Assembly (NCBI GenBank): GCA_963974215.1
Contig: CAXBBL010000008.1
Span: forward strand, 124,001-188,000
Direction of reading: 5' to 3'
From: Croceimicrobium sp963974215
GTDB taxonomy: Bacteria > Bacteroidota > Bacteroidia > Flavobacteriales > Schleiferiaceae
DNA: 64,000 bases
How positions within the stretch are numbered: the first letter of the stretch is position 1; each line of letters starts with the position of its first letter. Positions 25,626 through 34,025 of this stretch are shown in pieces. A program made the translations under genes and the position numbers. The notes under the pieces were generated by a model that did no database searches, was not told the origin of the DNA, and saw only the letters and a program-made list of their open reading frames with translations.

Positions 25626-26858
25626 ATGGCAGAAAGGGACAACTCTCAGAATGATTTATTAGCCATAATTCAACAAGCGGCAATTGGTTTAATCGTTGCC
25701 AATAAAGCGGGTGACATTAAACACATGAATCAAATGGCCGAGCAAATGGTGATGCCATTATTTATGCAAACCCATCTGCCTGCTGACAATATTGTTAACT
25801 TATTAGAGATGATTGCGCCTGGTATCGCAAAAAAAATTGAGCAATTCCCACAAGAATCTGGCTATATTCTTACCCAACAAAAGCAGACAGTAGAACTCGA
25901 ACATGAAGGTGAAACAATGGTACGCCATTTTTTCTACTCTATTAATAAGGTTTCAGAACAAAGCATAGTATTTAGTTTTGACGATATTACCAATTACCAC
26001 GAATCCCAAGAAGAACTGAGTCGGGTGAATCAAGAAATGGCTATCGATAAAAGTAAGTTCGAAATGGCCGCCGGTGTTTTACACGATATCGGTAATGCCG
26101 TGGTAGGCATCGGCTCCCATCTCAGCCGCTCCAAAAAGTTAATTAGTGAATACGATTCTAGTACCTTAATTAAACTGGAAAAATTCCTGAAGGCGCATAG
26201 CCAACAATTCGGAGAAGCTATTGGGGAAGCGAAAGCAAATGCTTTAGTGGATTTAGTACAAGGCTTAATCACCAACCAAAATACACTCATAAATGGCCTT
26301 GACACCACCGTGCGAGAACAAATGGGAATTACCAGCCATATTAGTGATATATTAAATATTCAAAGGCAATACATTTCAACCGGCGAGGCACGTCCGAGGG
26401 AACTAGTAAATTTGAGAGGAGTAGTTTACGATGCCCTCGCTATTTTATTGGCAAGCATTGAAAAACGAGAAATTGCGATCACCAGTGACTTACCTGAAAA
26501 CATTCCAAGCTTTATTGGCGATAGAACCAAGCTAATACAAATTGTAATTAACCTGATTAAAAACTCCATTGATGCCATCGACAATAATCCTAAGGGCCCT
26601 AAAACACTAGAAATAAAACTTTCACAGACAGACACGACCGTGCAGCTTGTGATAAAAGATAGTGGCGAAGGTTTCGATGATAAGACGGAAAAGAAAATTT
26701 TCGAACGCGGTTTTACTACCAAAGCGCAGGGAATGGGAATTGGCTTGGCCAGCGGGAAAAATGTAGCCGAAAGCCATAATGGTGATTTAAAACTAATTAG
26801 CGAAGGAAAAGGTAAAGGTGCCACTGCCATCCTAACCATCGCCAAAACAGAATCGTAA
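25626..26858 (+). CDS. soluble histidine kinase with N-terminal PAS-like domain
   Basis: This 410-residue protein has no membrane helix and no signal peptide. Residues 8-125 look like a PAS domain (AAIGLIVANKAGDIKHMNQMAEQM). A helical linker holds the likely phospho-acceptor His153 in GVLHDIGNAVVGIGSHLSR; Asp154 and Asn157 follow. The ATPase domain has INLIKNSIDAID (N box), IKDSGEGFDD (G1), FERGFTTK and GMGIGLASGKNVAESHNGDL (G2 region). The seven-base gap to the next gene marks an operon with the response regulator/kinase at 26866. The input signal is presumably intracellular. Confidence 0.9.
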   Translation: MAERDNSQNDLLAIIQQAAIGLIVANKAGDIKHMNQMAEQMVMPLFMQTHLPADNIVNLLEMIAPGIAKKIEQFPQESGYILTQQKQTVELEHEGETMVRHFFYSINKVSEQSIVFSFDDITNYHESQEELSRVNQEMAIDKSKFEMAAGVLHDIGNAVVGIGSHLSRSKKLISEYDSSTLIKLEKFLKAHSQQFGEAIGEAKANALVDLVQGLITNQNTLINGLDTTVREQMGITSHISDILNIQRQYISTGEARPRELVNLRGVVYDALAILLASIEKREIAITSDLPENIPSFIGDRTKLIQIVINLIKNSIDAIDNNPKGPKTLEIKLSQTDTTVQLVIKDSGEGFDDKTEKKIFERGFTTKAQGMGIGLASGKNVAESHNGDLKLISEGKGKGATAILTIAKTES

Positions 26859-26865
26859 TTGACGT

Positions 26866-28452
26866 ATGAGAGAGAATGATAATTTAAACACCAGAGTCCT
26901 TATTATAGATGATGAGGAAATGGTACGAGATAATATTGAAGAAATTTTAGTTCCTAAAAAAGTAGCCAAAAACGAAAAGCTTTCCAGTGCTGCCGATTTG
27001 CTTTTTGGTGATGAAGAAGAAGAGTCAGACAGCGTCCTTTCCGAGAACCGAACCTTTCCCGATTTTATTGTTGATAAAGCGGTAAACGGTAAGCAAGGCT
27101 TTGAAATGGTAGCGGCAGCGGTGCAAGAAAACAGTCCTTTTGCTGTTATTTTCCTAGATATGCGCATGCCCGGCTGGGATGGCCTTGAAACCGCCAAACG
27201 TATTCGTCAGGTGGATACCAAAGCGGAAATTATTATTGTAACTGCTTATTCCGATCATAGTATCGACCAAATAGTAGCACAAGCAGGTAAAAACGTGGGC
27301 TATCACGTAAAACCCTACAACTCAGAAGAAATACTACAAATAGCTACCAAAGGGGTTAATGATTATAATAAACTTCGCAACCTAGAGGAATTAATCGCTA
27401 CTACGGGTAGAATTAGCCTCGGTGAAAACCAACTCAATAGCCTATTAAAAAATATTTTCGACCAATTAGCGCGCTATATTGGGACTGAAAATGCTTTGAT
27501 GGGAACTTTAGGTGAAGACGGTAAACTGGACCTTCTCTTCAAAGTGGGTACGATAGAAAGTGAGCTAAATGAAGGTGCTCTACTAGGTTTAATTAATCAA
27601 GCGCGCCACAATAATAATAGTATTTTACAGGAAAAGAATGTCGTGCTGGCCATGCTCAAAGATTATCCTGTTTTTGCCGTGTTAGAGCCAAACGAAACTT
27701 TAAAAACGGAGAAAATATATCTCATTCAACTCTTCATTCAAAATGCCACCCAAGCGATTCAAAACGCGCATTTACAAGAAGAGCTACTGAAAAAAGAAAA
27801 ACTCACTGCCGCAGGAAATGCCCTCGGTATGCTGATGCACGATTTACGCACACCGATTAAAAACATTCCCCAAATTACATCCTTTCTTAGAGATGATGGT
27901 GCCAATGAAGACTTACTCGCCATGTTGGACGAAAGTAGTCAGCAGGCCTCGGATATTCTTGATGATTTCCTCGACTTTGTACGCGAAACACCTATTGAAA
28001 TTGAAGCCGTTCCTCTAAAAGAAGTGGTAGAAAACGCCATTAAACTAGCCAATAATCGCAAGAAAATTGAGCCTATTACTTTGGAGGTAACCCTTGACGG
28101 CAAAGCTAATTTAGCTGGTGATCCGAGTAAATTGAAGCGCCTAATTATGAATATCATCTCCAATGCAGTTGATGTGCTTTTTGATTTGAAAGTAGACGAT
28201 CCCAAAATAAGCGTAAAAGCAAAAATAAAGGACAATTATGCTTGTTTAAGCATTAGCGATAATGGTCCAGGAATTCCCGAAGATTTACTGCCCGTACTTT
28301 TCGAGCCTTTCACTACTAAAAATAAAAAAGACGGTACCGGTTTAGGTCTAACCATTGTAAAACAATACGTAGAAGCGCATGGTGGTGAGATAAGCGTAGA
28401 AAATGATGGCGGAGCAGTTTTTAAAATTAAATTACCGCTTTTTAAAAACTAA
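26866..28452 (+). CDS. hybrid response regulator/histidine kinase with an N-terminal receiver domain
   Basis: This 528-residue soluble protein starts with a receiver domain: Asp15/Asp16 in LIIDDEE, phospho-acceptor Asp98 in VIFLDMRMPGWDG and Lys149 in VKPYN. A 45-residue acidic insertion (about 28-68, including FGDEEEESD) sits between the first helix and second strand, unusual for the fold. Residues 175-300 look GAF-like. The kinase core has His325 in LGMLMHDLRTPIKN, then IISNAVDVLFDLK, ISDNGPGIPEDLL, FEPFTTK and GTGLGLTIVKQYV. It may take phosphate from the kinase encoded just upstream. No DNA-binding output domain is present, so output must be through another protein. A strong terminator follows. 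Confidence 0.9.
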   Translation: MRENDNLNTRVLIIDDEEMVRDNIEEILVPKKVAKNEKLSSAADLLFGDEEEESDSVLSENRTFPDFIVDKAVNGKQGFEMVAAAVQENSPFAVIFLDMRMPGWDGLETAKRIRQVDTKAEIIIVTAYSDHSIDQIVAQAGKNVGYHVKPYNSEEILQIATKGVNDYNKLRNLEELIATTGRISLGENQLNSLLKNIFDQLARYIGTENALMGTLGEDGKLDLLFKVGTIESELNEGALLGLINQARHNNNSILQEKNVVLAMLKDYPVFAVLEPNETLKTEKIYLIQLFIQNATQAIQNAHLQEELLKKEKLTAAGNALGMLMHDLRTPIKNIPQITSFLRDDGANEDLLAMLDESSQQASDILDDFLDFVRETPIEIEAVPLKEVVENAIKLANNRKKIEPITLEVTLDGKANLAGDPSKLKRLIMNIISNAVDVLFDLKVDDPKISVKAKIKDNYACLSISDNGPGIPEDLLPVLFEPFTTKNKKDGTGLGLTIVKQYVEAHGGEISVENDGGAVFKIKLPLFKN

Positions 28453-28461
28453 AACTATCTA

Positions 28462-28489
28462 AAGGTATCCCATCGGATACCTTTTTTTT
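28462..28489 (+). terminator. rho-independent terminator of the kinase operon
   Basis: Stem AAGGTATCC / GGATACCTT with loop CATC, followed by a run of T to 28489. The convergent esterase gene ends at 28499, so it may serve both. Confidence 0.9.
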
Positions 28490-28498
28490 GAAACAACC

Positions 28499-29659
28499 TT
28501 AAGGTTCCCAATTGCGCTTCTCTAATTCTGCGGCCATTTGACGAATTAAATCATGCCAATCCTTTGATCCACCTTCCATGGTAATGATTAGCCGGGAAGC
28601 TTCCAGCAGGTGATACTTGGCTTTTTCTTCCGCTCCTTCAAGCCAATAAAGTTCATATAGCTGCCAGTGAAAATCGTAATAGAGAGGATAATAAATTAAG
28701 GCTTCTTGCAAAAGTGCCTTACAATGCTCTAAATAGTTTGAATTCCAATAACGACTAATCATTCCATTAAATGCAGGTACTTCGGGAGGATAAAACTCGC
28801 CTAAAAGCTGCGATTGATCTCTAATCTTTTGCAATTCCTCCACTGGAGCCAAGGGTGGCTTCAGCAGGGCATACTCTAAATCTACCTTAGCAATGTTGTT
28901 ATAGCGGGTACTAAATTCTATAAACAATAGAGACAAAAAGTAGGGATTAGCAACAATTGGAATTGATGTGTGTCCAGAAAATTCTCCTTCATAGCTATGA
29001 ATGTTTGCAAATAGACCTGGATAGGCGGCTTTAATGCGATTATAGGCCAAACGATGAATAGAGTCTTTACCTGCTGCTATACTCCCGATAGAAAGGTAAA
29101 TGCCATTTTGCTCATCAATTGTTAATTCTTGCAATGCTTGCGCTAATTTCTCAACCTTATAAAGAGGCGAGTGCGCCAATACCGCGCTGTAAAAATTCGC
29201 TTCTTGCAGATAGCTATACAACGCAAAGGAGGCCGTAAAAGAATGTCCGATTAGCAATCTTACCTTATTGGGCCTATAATCTCTTAGTATAGAGTCCACC
29301 TCTTTGCTTATAAACCTATGCAAAGCCGACTTTTCACCTTCCAAAGATTTAAATAGCGATTCTTCCACTCTATCCATATGCGGAATTTCTACCACAATGG
29401 CTTCAGGAATTTCATGCGTATACTGTAAATAACGGATGTTACTTAAAAGCGGATTAACAAACCAATCATGCTGGCCATCTAAAAGATAAATTACCGGTAA
29501 GCCTCGCTTTTCTGAGCTGTATTTATAAAATTCGGGCAAGTGAATTCTCAGCTCACGATTTTCTTCAAATATGGAAGAGTAAAATACCAAGGTATCTATC
29601 TGCTGGGCAAAGCCCAAGCGAGAAAAAACGACTAAGAGGAAAAGTAAGATTTTGCGCAT
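28499..29659 (-). CDS. secreted alpha/beta hydrolase (esterase D/IroE-like)
   Basis: This 386-residue protein has a signal peptide (MRKILLFLLVVFSRLGFAQ). The hydrolase part has LPVIYLLDGQHDWF as the strand before the oxyanion region, PHMDRVEESLF, the nucleophile Ser in LIGHSFTASFALY and a late His in GEFSGHTSIPIV. This matches the COG2819 group of putative esterases. The last 100 residues are helical, with a TPR-like pattern (YYDFHWQLYELYWLEGAEEK). It is probably periplasmic or extracellular; substrate unknown. The gene is downstream of, and perhaps co-transcribed with, the small ORF and decarboxylase on the same strand, after a small gap. Confidence 0.85.
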   Translation of the reverse strand: MRKILLFLLVVFSRLGFAQQIDTLVFYSSIFEENRELRIHLPEFYKYSSEKRGLPVIYLLDGQHDWFVNPLLSNIRYLQYTHEIPEAIVVEIPHMDRVEESLFKSLEGEKSALHRFISKEVDSILRDYRPNKVRLLIGHSFTASFALYSYLQEANFYSAVLAHSPLYKVEKLAQALQELTIDEQNGIYLSIGSIAAGKDSIHRLAYNRIKAAYPGLFANIHSYEGEFSGHTSIPIVANPYFLSLLFIEFSTRYNNIAKVDLEYALLKPPLAPVEELQKIRDQSQLLGEFYPPEVPAFNGMISRYWNSNYLEHCKALLQEALIYYPLYYDFHWQLYELYWLEGAEEKAKYHLLEASRLIITMEGGSKDWHDLIRQMAAELEKRNWEP

Positions 29660-29703
29660 TTTACATTTGTTTTACTCGTGATCAAGGTAATAAATTTGTG
29701 TTC

Positions 29704-29832
29704 TTAAAATGCGCTTCGCACATGCTTAGAACCATAAAATGCTAGGCCCATGCCCGAGACTAAGAGTCCGTAAATACCATTAATGGACCAGCTACTTCCC
29801 AAACACCAAAAAGTGCACGGGACATTTTCCAA
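29704..29832 (-). CDS. candidate 42-residue single-helix membrane peptide
   Basis: A short open frame from TTG (29830-29832) to TAA (29704-29706) encodes a peptide beginning MENVPCTFWCLGSSWSINGI. It then has a Gly-rich hydrophobic helix (YGLLVSGMGLAFYG) and a basic end (SKHVRSAF). The amino-acid make-up (two Cys, two Trp, a clean helix, basic tail) looks non-random for a frame in AT-rich spacer. It starts 25 bases after the decarboxylase stop on the same strand. The start codon is not ATG and no known family is recognised, so this is tentative. Confidence 0.35.
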   Translation of the reverse strand: MENVPCTFWCLGSSWSINGIYGLLVSGMGLAFYGSKHVRSAF

Positions 29833-29857
29833 TGTTGCTTTGTATTAATTTAAAAGT

Positions 29858-31102
29858 CTATGACTTTTCAAGGACCGAGCGCATATCACTAATAAAGCGA
29901 TCTACCACTTTACCCACGGTATGCTGCATCACTACAATTTTCCACCAACGTGGCTCGTCATTAAAATTATCGGATACCAAGCGATAGCGTTGCGGAATAC
30001 CTAAGGGCACTTGATCGGCTTGCATGCTCACAATATTCAGATGCGGATTGCGGTAATAATTCACTCCTAGCTCATCTAAAGCCGCACAAAGCTTATCGGT
30101 TTCGGCAATTAAGGTCTGCATCATTTTAGTCCAACCTTGTGGACCATGGATCATCAAAATCATCCAAATGGATACCGCCTGCGCCCCGCTTCTACTGCCT
30201 ACCATGGTATAATCTAAACCCTGCACATAACTGGCTTCCTCGGTGGCAGCATAATGCATCCAACCTTTGCGGATTAAAAACACGCCGGTACCATAAGGCG
30301 CCATTAGCATTTTATGGGCATCCATGGTAATTGAGTTTACCCGCGGGTTGCTGAAATTCATCTCATTTTCCCCATTGGTAAAAGGATAAATGAATCCGCC
30401 AAAAGCGCCGTCTAAATGAAGCTTGTACTGCAAATTTTCACCTTCTAAAGCATTGGCTATTAGATCTATGCTATCCACCGAGCCAAACATTGTGGTACTC
30501 ATATTGGCAATGGCAATTATATATTTTATGCCTTCTTTTTTCGCTTTCGCTAGATGCGTTTTTAAGGCCAGTCCATCAATTTCCCGAGTCTTTTCGGTCA
30601 CTGGTATAGATAAGGCCTTAATATTTAAAAGATTAGCGCCTTTGTAAAAGCTATAATGACTATCGTCGCTAAAAAGAACGGCGATTTCACTTAGATCGGC
30701 TTTAAACTCTGCGCGGAAATAATTTCTATAAATCCACATCGCCTGAATATTCGCCTCCGTTCCGCCCGGAGCAATGTATCCGTCGATAGACTTAGGCTCC
30801 GCTTTCATGATATCTTCCGAAATAAGGCGAATTAATTCTACCTCAATTCTTTGGGTACCTCGAAATAAATCTTCTCCCTCATCTACCGCAAGAGTGTGAC
30901 AACCAATGTGATTGGGATTATTAATAAAGGTTTTTAAGAAAGGGGCATTCTCTAAAAATTCAGCATCACGGTAAAATTGCTCCGTATCGAGATAGGTACC
31001 CGGAATACCTAAAATATAATCGCTATCGTAATTTCTGTTTGTGTCTAATGCACTAAAAACGCGCTCTTTAATTTCGTCGCGGCTAAGTTTCTTCCAAATC
31101 AT
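29858..31102 (-). CDS. PLP-dependent group II decarboxylase
   Basis: This 414-residue fold-type I enzyme resembles glutamate/tyrosine/histidine decarboxylases. It has GYIAPGGTEANIQAMWIYRN (cofactor phosphate region), SDDSHYSFYKGANLL (the stacking His), LHLDGAFGGF (the Asp that binds the pyridine nitrogen) and the Schiff-base Lys in TMDAHKMLMAPYG. The substrate amino acid cannot be told from sequence by eye. A TACCTTTG box ends four bases before the ATG, which suggests a leaderless message. The glycosyltransferase at 31209 is divergent. Confidence 0.9.
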   Translation of the reverse strand: MIWKKLSRDEIKERVFSALDTNRNYDSDYILGIPGTYLDTEQFYRDAEFLENAPFLKTFINNPNHIGCHTLAVDEGEDLFRGTQRIEVELIRLISEDIMKAEPKSIDGYIAPGGTEANIQAMWIYRNYFRAEFKADLSEIAVLFSDDSHYSFYKGANLLNIKALSIPVTEKTREIDGLALKTHLAKAKKEGIKYIIAIANMSTTMFGSVDSIDLIANALEGENLQYKLHLDGAFGGFIYPFTNGENEMNFSNPRVNSITMDAHKMLMAPYGTGVFLIRKGWMHYAATEEASYVQGLDYTMVGSRSGAQAVSIWMILMIHGPQGWTKMMQTLIAETDKLCAALDELGVNYYRNPHLNIVSMQADQVPLGIPQRYRLVSDNFNDEPRWWKIVVMQHTVGKVVDRFISDMRSVLEKS

Positions 31103-31106
31103 GCCG

Positions 31107-31114
31107 CAAAGGTA
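31107..31114 (-). promoter_or_regulatory. -7 box four bases before the decarboxylase start
   Basis: The minus strand reads TACCTTTG, a perfect TAnnTTTG, with CGGC between it and the ATG. Transcription from it would give an mRNA with almost no leader. Confidence 0.55.
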
Positions 31115-31208
31115 GAACCCTCCTAAGTTTTAAAGCCTGATAATTCTCACTTTCTCACGCTTTCTCGCTCTTCTCAGGGAAAGCTTACCTTCGCCAAAAT
31201 TTTAAGAT

Positions 31209-32306
31209 ATGCCCTTAAAAATTTTAGTCCTTAGCAATTATCGCAGCACTATAACAGTGCGTCCCGAAGCGGAAATTTTCATCGGTCTGCAAAAAGCGGG
31301 ACATCAAGTTACGATCATGACTTATGGCGATAGTGCCTACGTTGCCCCATTTAAGGAAGCAGGAATTAAAGTCATCGACTTCCATGCGCAGAAGAAATTA
31401 GACAAAAAGGAAATTGCCTTTATCCACGAAGAAATCGTGAAGGGCGATTATGATATTATGCACCTCTTTAATGGCCGCTCCATGGTGAATGGCATTCAGG
31501 CTGCTAAGGGCACGCGCGTTAAAGTGCTCTTATACCGTGGCTTCGAAGGGCATATTCATTGGTACGATCCAACTGCTTATTTTAAGTTTTTACACCCACG
31601 GGTAGATGCGATTATGTGCAATGCCGAGGGCGTAGCAGAGCATATCGCTAAGGCCTCCATTTTTCGGAAGCCTCGCTTAATTACCGTAAATAAAGGGCAT
31701 CGCCTCGAATGGTATCAAGATGTGGAAGCTTTTAAACCTGCCGATTTGGATTTACCCGCCGATGGTTTTTATGCCGTTTGCGCTGCCAATAACCGCCGCA
31801 TGAAAGGCGTACCCTATCTACTGAAAAGTTTTGGCCATCTGCCCCCCGAGGCGAATGTTCACCTATTGCTTTTGGGTAAAGACATGGATACGGAAGAAAA
31901 TAAAAAGATTGTGGCTTCTTTGCCCAATCCGCAAAATATCCATTTTATGGGTTGGCGTCCCGATAGCCTGCGCATTGTAAAAATGGCCGACACTTTTATT
32001 TTGGCTTCGCTCTACGGCGAGTCGATTACTAAATCAGTTTTAGAAGGTATGTCGCTAGGAACACCCGCCCTTATTACCGACATCCCCGGGAATCGGGAAA
32101 TGATTGAAGACGGTGTTTCTGGTTATGTGGTTCCCAAAGCCAATCCCGAAGCTATGGGGAAAGCGCTTTTAAAAATGTATCAAAACCCAGAAGCTACCAA
32201 GGCCATGGGCAAAGCCGCCTTGGAGCGAATCAAAAATCGCTTTAACAGCGAGATTACTATAAAAGGCTACGAAGAAGCGTATTTGAGTTTGGCGGGAAAA
32301 GCATAG
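31209..32306 (+). CDS. glycosyltransferase family 4 (GT-B fold)
   Basis: This 365-residue cytoplasmic enzyme has the GT-B layout. The N-terminal half binds the acceptor (LSNYRSTITVRPEAEIFIGL then AGHQVTIMTYGD). The C-terminal half has the nucleotide-sugar motif ESITKSVLEGMSLGTPALIT, with the E-x7-E pattern, then DIPGNREMIEDGVSGYVVP. It most likely adds a sugar to a lipid-linked or cell-surface glycan. It stands alone; there is an imperfect promoter box (TACCTTCG at 31186-31193) upstream. Donor and acceptor unknown. Confidence 0.9.
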   Translation: MPLKILVLSNYRSTITVRPEAEIFIGLQKAGHQVTIMTYGDSAYVAPFKEAGIKVIDFHAQKKLDKKEIAFIHEEIVKGDYDIMHLFNGRSMVNGIQAAKGTRVKVLLYRGFEGHIHWYDPTAYFKFLHPRVDAIMCNAEGVAEHIAKASIFRKPRLITVNKGHRLEWYQDVEAFKPADLDLPADGFYAVCAANNRRMKGVPYLLKSFGHLPPEANVHLLLLGKDMDTEENKKIVASLPNPQNIHFMGWRPDSLRIVKMADTFILASLYGESITKSVLEGMSLGTPALITDIPGNREMIEDGVSGYVVPKANPEAMGKALLKMYQNPEATKAMGKAALERIKNRFNSEITIKGYEEAYLSLAGKA

Positions 32307-32386
32307 CTAATATTCCCGCGGATAAATCTGTGGGTGATGGGATGCTAGTAGTATATAGCCATAACACGGGGATTATCATGGCGCTA

Positions 32387-33877
32387 TTACAGTTTCAATA
32401 ACTTGGAACGATAAATCACTTCTCCTGCATTATATATCTCAATAGTATACAACCCCGAGTTGAGCCCGATAGTAGAATATATGTTTCCAGTCGAAAAATT
32501 ATAAACCTTTTTATTCCTTCCATCAATGCTCGTGAGAATAAGCTTATCGTAGCTTCCTGGGGTATTGATAACGAAGAACTCAGTAGCAGGATTGGGGTAA
32601 ACATCAACATTAAAAAGCATTCTTTCCGATTCATCATCAAGACCTATTGTAAAAAACTCGCTTTCCATATCAAGGTCCAAGGGAAGAGAGGCTAGAAGGT
32701 GTCGCTCATGAGTTCCAGTTTCATTTTTGGTATTAAAATATATAAATCCATTTTTCACATCAAAAACCTTATCAATAATAAAATTCCCTCTAGTTCCACC
32801 AGAAGCACTAATGCCTGAGAAAAGTTTCACCGAACTATATTGGTTGCCATTTAATTCGAAAATCCTCAATTGCGATCCACTTGTATAACCACTTAATACT
32901 CTTGTATCGTTTAATGGAGTTGAAACCACAAACACAGAGTCATCCATGTAGTAATAGGGAGTATTAATAACATTCCCTCTATATAGTTCTGATGGAAAAG
33001 AATAACTTCCAATTTGCTGGCCATTTCCATCCGAAATTCTGCCATAAGACACATAAGGATCGCCCGGCTGAGTTGGCATAACCACAGAATCCTCAGCTAC
33101 AATTTTAAAACTCTGGCTGCTTGAAATGCGAAAACGCCTAGTTTTAAAATGCAGGTGACCTAAATACGCACCTGAATTCAAATCAAATTTTAAGACATCA
33201 ATGCCATAGGTTAAATTCAATCCTGGCTGAAAGTATTGTAAGTATAATATTGAACCGTCAGTGTGATATTGATTTAATATCCATTGTGATGAATTAAATG
33301 CCCCCTGATAATTCTGGGATATACAATTTCCGCAAAGAGAAAACAAAGTATCACCTGTCAACCAATCCTTTAATACTAAATTATCAAGAAAATCTTGCGT
33401 TAAATAAGAATCAGTAGAATCCTCACTTTGGGTCGTGTAAATGGGGTAATACCAAGCACTATCTATCCTTTGAAGTATTCCATTGTCATCTTTAAGATAG
33501 TAAACGGAGTCCAATATTGGATACCCAGTCCGGCCCATCAAATAACCACTAGAATACTTAAGAGGGGATTGAGAAGGTCTGAGACTTGTTTGAACACCAG
33601 CATATGGATACATGATTTGTGAACTCAAATGCTGGCCATCGGCAACATGGAATTTATCATTGATATACTCATAGGTACCTGATGAAACAGTAACAAACTG
33701 CTGAAACCCTAAAATCACGACTGTATCCGATTTTACTTTTCCATACAGCGTGGAATGAGAAGTTCCATGCGAGTAACCTAAACCTTCACCAGTAACATAG
33801 GGAGTAACCCATTGGCCATTTGAAATAAATGGCAAAAAGCTTAGAAAAATAAAAAAAATCCTTTTATTAATTGTCAT
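32387..33877 (-). CDS. secreted protein with T9SS type A sorting domain
   Basis: This 496-residue protein has a signal peptide (MTINKRIFFIFLSFLPFISNG). The middle 390 residues are rich in Tyr, Ser and Asn, with no enzyme motif; they read like a repeated beta-propeller or beta-sandwich with lines such as YLKDDNGILQRIDSAWYYPI. The last 80 residues form the type A sorting domain: NVDVYPNPATEFFVINTPG, then KLILTSIDGR and SGLYTIEIYNAGEV, ending KLLKL. It is exported by the type IX system and probably attached to the surface. A TAGCTTTG box ends four bases before the ATG. The local DNA is more AT-rich than its neighbours, which may suggest recent acquisition. Confidence 0.88.
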   Translation of the reverse strand: MTINKRIFFIFLSFLPFISNGQWVTPYVTGEGLGYSHGTSHSTLYGKVKSDTVVILGFQQFVTVSSGTYEYINDKFHVADGQHLSSQIMYPYAGVQTSLRPSQSPLKYSSGYLMGRTGYPILDSVYYLKDDNGILQRIDSAWYYPIYTTQSEDSTDSYLTQDFLDNLVLKDWLTGDTLFSLCGNCISQNYQGAFNSSQWILNQYHTDGSILYLQYFQPGLNLTYGIDVLKFDLNSGAYLGHLHFKTRRFRISSSQSFKIVAEDSVVMPTQPGDPYVSYGRISDGNGQQIGSYSFPSELYRGNVINTPYYYMDDSVFVVSTPLNDTRVLSGYTSGSQLRIFELNGNQYSSVKLFSGISASGGTRGNFIIDKVFDVKNGFIYFNTKNETGTHERHLLASLPLDLDMESEFFTIGLDDESERMLFNVDVYPNPATEFFVINTPGSYDKLILTSIDGRNKKVYNFSTGNIYSTIGLNSGLYTIEIYNAGEVIYRSKLLKL

Positions 33878-33881
33878 ATTA

Positions 33882-33889
33882 CAAAGCTA
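33882..33889 (-). promoter_or_regulatory. -7 box four bases before the T9SS type A gene
   Basis: The minus strand reads TAGCTTTG, a perfect TAnnTTTG, followed by TAAT and then the ATG at 33877. Confidence 0.5.
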
Positions 33890-34025
33890 TATATTAATCC
33901 CACCTTTTATTAGTTGTGAAATTAATAATGTAAGATGATTTAAATAAAATTTTGCTCTTTTTAATTAATACTTTTTATGAAATATAAAGTAATACTTGAC
34001 GAGACCTAATAAAAACAATCCCCAA

